Of a DNA stretch of 64,000 nucleotides, positions 60,675-64,000 are shown piece by piece. Numbering within the stretch: the first letter of the stretch is position 1; each line of letters begins with the position of its first letter. The position numbers and the translations under genes are program-made. The stretch is from Roseobacter cerasinus. GTDB taxonomy: Bacteria > Pseudomonadota > Alphaproteobacteria > Rhodobacterales > Rhodobacteraceae. The notes beneath the pieces were generated by a model. That model was not told the DNA's origin, did not search any database, and saw only the letters and a program-made list of their open reading frames with translations. The stretch is taken from positions 1-64,000 of the forward strand of contig NZ_BLIV01000010.1 of assembly GCF_009811755.1 (NCBI RefSeq), given 5' to 3'.

Positions 60675-61679
60675 ATGCGCCGAATCCTTTGGGCAGCTGT
60701 CGTACTGGCACTGGCGTGGAGCGGCTGGTGGATCTGGGCGGCAAACGCGGTGCAGGTGAGCACGGATGCCTGGTTTTCCGATCGGCGCATAGAGGGGTGG
60801 CAGGCCGACTATGGCACTCTGGACGTGCGCGGCTTCCCGCTGCGGTTTGACGCACGTATGACCCTGCCGGCGCTGGCCGACCCGGACACCGGCATAGCCC
60901 TCAGCGCCAGTGGCGTGGATGTCGCGGCGCCCGCCTGGCAGCCGGGGCAAATCGCCGTAGTCCTGCCCGAGGATGCCATCACGCTCAGCAGCCCGCAGGC
61001 GCGCGCGACCTTGCAAGTGACAGCGGGCCGGGTGGCGCTTGAGGTCCGGCCACGCCAGGCCATGGCGTTGGAGCACTTGCGGCTTGCGGCTGAGGCGTGG
61101 TCTTTGGCTGCGCCGCAAGGTGTGGTCCTGCAGGCCGAGGATCTGCATGCCAGCTTTGTGCAGAGCGAGACAGAGGCGCTGCGCTATACTCTCACCGCCA
61201 GCGCGCGTGCTTTGCAACCGGGGCCAGTGCCGCGCGCAGCCCTTCGCGTCCCCGACAGCTGGCCGGTGAGTTTTGACAGCTTTGCGCTGGACATGCAGCT
61301 GCGCTTTGACCGCCCATGGGACCGGACGGCGGTTGAGGTCGCGCGCCCGCAGCCGCGTCACATCAAGCTTGATCTGGCGGAGGCGATCTGGGGCACGCTG
61401 GAACTGCGCGCCGCCGCTGATCTGCAGATCGATGCGGAGGGTGTGCCCGCCGGGTCGCTGTCTTTGCAGGCGCGGAACTGGCAGGACATGCTGGCGCTGG
61501 CGGAGCGTGCGGGGGTCGTGCATCCGACCCTAACCGCACAGGCACAGAACGTTCTGCAAGCACTGGCCAGGGCCACGGGTGACCCGCGCGCGATTGACGT
61601 GACGCTGACCCTTCGCGACGGATTGGTGTGGCTGGGGTTCGTTCCTCTTGGCCCGGCGCCACGCTTGATCCTGCGCTAG
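60675..61679 (+). CDS. DUF2125-family protein
   Basis: The 334-aa protein has an N-terminal signal anchor (MRRILWAAVVLALAWSGWWIWAA) and a beta-rich periplasmic body containing GWQADYGTLDVRGFPLRFD and MALEHLRLAAEAWSLAAP, typical of DUF2125. It is probably tethered in the periplasm; some family members resemble AsmA-like proteins. Its role is unknown. It is divergent from chaC and converges on the extensin-like gene, 11 bases apart. Confidence 0.85.
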   Translation: MRRILWAAVVLALAWSGWWIWAANAVQVSTDAWFSDRRIEGWQADYGTLDVRGFPLRFDARMTLPALADPDTGIALSASGVDVAAPAWQPGQIAVVLPEDAITLSSPQARATLQVTAGRVALEVRPRQAMALEHLRLAAEAWSLAAPQGVVLQAEDLHASFVQSETEALRYTLTASARALQPGPVPRAALRVPDSWPVSFDSFALDMQLRFDRPWDRTAVEVARPQPRHIKLDLAEAIWGTLELRAAADLQIDAEGVPAGSLSLQARNWQDMLALAERAGVVHPTLTAQAQNVLQALARATGDPRAIDVTLTLRDGLVWLGFVPLGPAPRLILR

Positions 61680-61690
61680 AACGGCAGAAG

Positions 61691-62467
61691 TTAGCGACAG
61701 TAGGTCCCGCTGCGATACCGCGCAGTGTCGAAGTGGAAGTGATCCTGATGAAATCTGTCCGAGTTGGGGCCCAGCACCGTCCCGAAGGCGACACAGGCAT
61801 CGCTGTGCATTTGCCGCAGCGCCTGCCCGCTCTCGCGCGACCGCCAGCCCTTGAGCACCGTGATCACGGAACCGTCCTCCAGCGTAAACCCTGAGATATC
61901 GATTGCGCGCCCCTTGCCGTGCTCGGAGATCCGCGCGCCCCGCTTGTGGTTCCGCGTCCGGCAGACGTAGTGCCCGGCCACGCGTAAGCTGGCCACGCCG
62001 CCACCCATGTCGCGCAGCGTCGGTTTGACGGAGGCATTGATCCAGACCTTCAAGGCCTGTGCGGTGGGGCAGTCCATGACAGCGGGCTCGCTCAGCGCCA
62101 CGCCGGAGATGCTGCGCAAGCGGATGGCTTCCGCGACGCCACAGCCCGGAAGATGGCCCGGCACGGCGCCGACGATCTTGCCCTGCAAGCCCGGATCACC
62201 GCAGACCCCACCCCTGGCGGCCAACTGCTGCTGCTTGCGAATGGCCCTCACGACAGCAGGCGTGCGCATCCTTGGCCGGGGCGATATCGCCGCAACGCCC
62301 CCCCGGATCACCGCGTCCCGTTTGGATGTTGCGATTGCACCCGACGGCTCAAGCCTGACGTCAGCGGGCGCGGCATCGGGTCGGCTGACCGGGCGTTGCG
62401 AGACGTCCGGCACCTGCGCAGCTGCGGCGCAGGCACTAAACAGCAACACCATCGTCCAGCGTGTCAT
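61691..62467 (-). CDS. Extensin-like (peptidase M15-like) exported protein
   Basis: The 258-aa protein has a Sec signal (MTRWTMVLLFSACAAAAQ). The extensin-like C-terminal domain (about 85-258) contains GVALSEPAVMDCPTAQALKVW, RISEHGKGRAIDISGF and SDRFHQDHFHFD, whose His/Asp residues parallel the zinc site of M15 peptidases. Several cysteines (CGDPG, GCGVAEA, VCRTRNH, YCR) likely form disulfides. It probably acts on peptidoglycan. It overlaps tyrC by four bases. Confidence 0.85.
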   Translation of the reverse strand: MTRWTMVLLFSACAAAAQVPDVSQRPVSRPDAAPADVRLEPSGAIATSKRDAVIRGGVAAISPRPRMRTPAVVRAIRKQQQLAARGGVCGDPGLQGKIVGAVPGHLPGCGVAEAIRLRSISGVALSEPAVMDCPTAQALKVWINASVKPTLRDMGGGVASLRVAGHYVCRTRNHKRGARISEHGKGRAIDISGFTLEDGSVITVLKGWRSRESGQALRQMHSDACVAFGTVLGPNSDRFHQDHFHFDTARYRSGTYCR

Positions 62468-63384
62468 ACCGGTTTCTGCGCGCGGCCAAAATTGGGGGCT
62501 GCGGTGTCCTGCCCTGCCTCGATGATCCCGCGCCGGATCGCACGGGTGCGGGTAAAATAGTCATGCAGATGCGCACCATCCCCGGTGCGAATGGCCCGCT
62601 GCAACGCAAAAAGCTCTTCGGTAAAGCGACCCAAGATCTCCAGAGTGGCGTCCTTATTGGTCAGGAAGACATCGCGCCACATGGTCGGGTCACTGGCCGC
62701 AATCCGGGTAAAGTCGCGAAACCCGGCGGCGGAGTATTGGATGACCTCGCTGTCGGTTACGCGGCGCAGATCATCCGCCACACCCACCATGGTGTAGGCA
62801 ATCAGATGCGGCGCATGGCTGGTCACAGCGAGCACCAGATCATGGTGGTCAGCCTCCATTTCTTCCACATTGCTGCCCAGCCCTTCCCAGAACCGCCGCA
62901 GTTCGGCAACGGCGGTGAGATCTGTTCCCTCCGGTGGGGTCAGCAGGCACCACCGGTTGTCAAAAAGCTCGGCAAAGCCGGAGTCCGGTCCTGAATGCTC
63001 CGTTCCCGCCACGGGGTGGCCCGGCACGAAATGCACGGTTTCGGGGATATGTGGCCCCACGTTCTCGATCACGTCGCGTTTGACCGATCCGACATCCGTC
63101 ACCGTGGCGCCCGGTTTCAGATGCGGCCCGATCTCCGCCGCAACTGCGCCCATGACCCCAACCGGGATCGCCAGCACAACGAGGTCGGCGTCTTTCACAG
63201 CCTCGGCAACGGTGTCGCACACATGATCACACAGGCCGATCCGCCGCGCCGCATCGCGCGTGGCTGCGGACCTTGCATAGCCCGTAACCTCCCGCGCCAG
63301 CCCGTTCCGCTTCATCGCCCAGAACATGGAAGAGGCAATCAGCCCCAGACCAATCAGGGCAACGCGGTCGTAAATGACGCTCAT
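62464..63384 (-). CDS. Prephenate/arogenate dehydrogenase
   Basis: The 306-aa enzyme oxidatively decarboxylates prephenate or arogenate in tyrosine synthesis. The Rossmann motif VALIGLGLIASSMFWAMKR, the FVPGHPVAGTEHSGPDSG signature and the TSHAPHLIAYTMVG segment with the active-site His identify it. It is the TyrA/TyrC type without a chorismate mutase domain. It overlaps hisC by four bases, a common alphaproteobacterial pairing. Confidence 0.93.
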   Translation of the reverse strand: MSVIYDRVALIGLGLIASSMFWAMKRNGLAREVTGYARSAATRDAARRIGLCDHVCDTVAEAVKDADLVVLAIPVGVMGAVAAEIGPHLKPGATVTDVGSVKRDVIENVGPHIPETVHFVPGHPVAGTEHSGPDSGFAELFDNRWCLLTPPEGTDLTAVAELRRFWEGLGSNVEEMEADHHDLVLAVTSHAPHLIAYTMVGVADDLRRVTDSEVIQYSAAGFRDFTRIAASDPTMWRDVFLTNKDATLEILGRFTEELFALQRAIRTGDGAHLHDYFTRTRAIRRGIIEAGQDTAAPNFGRAQKPV

Positions 63385-64000
63385 GACGCCTCCTGAAAGC
63401 TGGCCAAGGCCTCCAGCACGCGGGTCACATCCACAGCGGAGCCCACGGTGATCCGCAGCGCCTCAGGAAAACCATAGCCTTTGACCAGCCGCACGAGGAT
63501 GCCTGCGGCTTTCAGATGCGCATCGGCGGCAAGAGCTGTAGTCTCATCCGCAAAACGCGCCATGACGAAGTTGGCGTGGCTCTCGTCGCAGGCGATGCCG
63601 AGCTGGCGCAGCCCGCCAATCAGGCGCGCACGTTGTTGCGCATTCTCGCGCAGACACATCTCGACAAAACCGCGATCCTTCATGGCCGCCGTCGCCCCCG
63701 CAAGTGCCAGCACCGACATGTTGAACGGCCCGCGGATGCGGTTGAGCACATCGATCACATGCTGCGTGGCATAGCCCCAGCCCACGCGCAGACCGCCCAG
63801 ACCGTAGAGCTTGGAAAACGTACGGGTCATCACAACGTTTTCGCGCGCGGTGACCAGCGCAGCACCCCCATCATAGCTGTCATAGAACTCCGCATAGGCT
63901 CCATCGAGCACCAGCAGGCAGTCTTGCGGCACCGCGTCGGCCAAGCGGGTCAGTTCAGGCAGATCGAGCGCTGTGCCGGTCGGATTGCCGGGGTTTGCAA
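63381..64000 (-). CDS. hisC: Histidinol-phosphate aminotransferase (partial, C-terminal)
   Basis: About the C-terminal 206 residues are in the window; the start lies beyond 64000. Visible are NPGNPTGT at the window edge, VLDGAYAEFYD (cofactor Asp and Tyr), MTRTFSKLYGLGGLRVGWGYA (Schiff-base Lys in TFSKLYGL) and the C-terminal LRITVGSAVDVTRVLEAL. The PLP enzyme converts imidazole-acetol phosphate in histidine synthesis and often also serves aromatic amino acids, consistent with its pairing with tyrC. Confidence 0.93.
   Translation of the reverse strand, partial: ANPGNPTGTALDLPELTRLADAVPQDCLLVLDGAYAEFYDSYDGGAALVTARENVVMTRTFSKLYGLGGLRVGWGYATQHVIDVLNRIRGPFNMSVLALAGATAAMKDRGFVEMCLRENAQQRARLIGGLRQLGIACDESHANFVMARFADETTALAADAHLKAAGILVRLVKGYGFPEALRITVGSAVDVTRVLEALASFQEAS

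Overview
The window reads as core chromosome of an alphaproteobacterium of the Rhodobacterales (Roseobacter/Rhodobacter group). The support is the high-GC codon use; the fused ATP sulfurylase/APS kinase; DUF1150 beside an Hsp20 gene; the DUF2125, DUF2161, UbiK, YdcH and TIGR01459 families; a VPLPA-CTERM protein; and a separate atpHAGDC operon encoding F1 only. No transposase, integrase, phage module, CRISPR array, rRNA or tRNA was found, so this is a stable housekeeping region with a few accessory islands.

Layout. 0-9.4 kb: the 3' end of glyA, an alpha/beta hydrolase, carB, a GFA-family protein behind a possible LexA box, a degenerate receiver-like protein, an FNR-like regulator with three conserved cysteines, a small lipoprotein and a KAS III-like enzyme facing a small HTH protein. 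9.4-17.8 kb: tdk; a minus-strand operon ybjN-proC-csaA-hydroxyacid dehydrogenase with a strong hairpin over the proC ribosome-binding site; ubiK; the overlapping run lgt-midA-pgeF; then an Lrp regulator divergent from trxB. 17.8-28 kb: a lone P450, the sat-cysC fusion, phzF, a heat-shock pair (hsp20-DUF1150) with a sigma-32-type promoter, ydcH, purEK, a lone phnM behind a secreted lipase-like protein, and an EamA transporter. 28-33 kb: a divergent sensory island made of a Tat-exported solute-binding protein with a soluble histidine kinase on one side, and a membrane histidine kinase with a single-domain response regulator on the other. 33.4-46.5 kb: groESL with an intact CIRCE operator and promoter, a DUF2161 protein, ppaC, a HAD protein, MaoC, ribF, ycgN, a threonine aldolase, a hydrolase, a DsbA-like isomerase, prs, and two exported proteins. 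46.6-64 kb: atpHAGDC, a methyltransferase divergent from gloB, clpA, an HD protein, a MotA/MotB-like pair with a very long coiled coil, a ChaC-like protein, DUF2125, an extensin-like protein, and tyrC-hisC.

The strongest candidates for something undescribed are three. (1) The sensory island at 28.1-33.0 kb, whose arrangement suggests a binding-protein-dependent two-component system of the TorT/TorS type. (2) Two 126-bp palindromic elements (15912-16037 and 21170-21295). Each sits between convergent genes, they share an exact 22-base core, and their arms differ in sequence but remain complementary. (3) The stator-like pair at 57-60 kb, whose MotB-like subunit carries about 415 residues of predicted periplasmic coiled coil. 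All functional calls come from reading the sequence; no database search was run.
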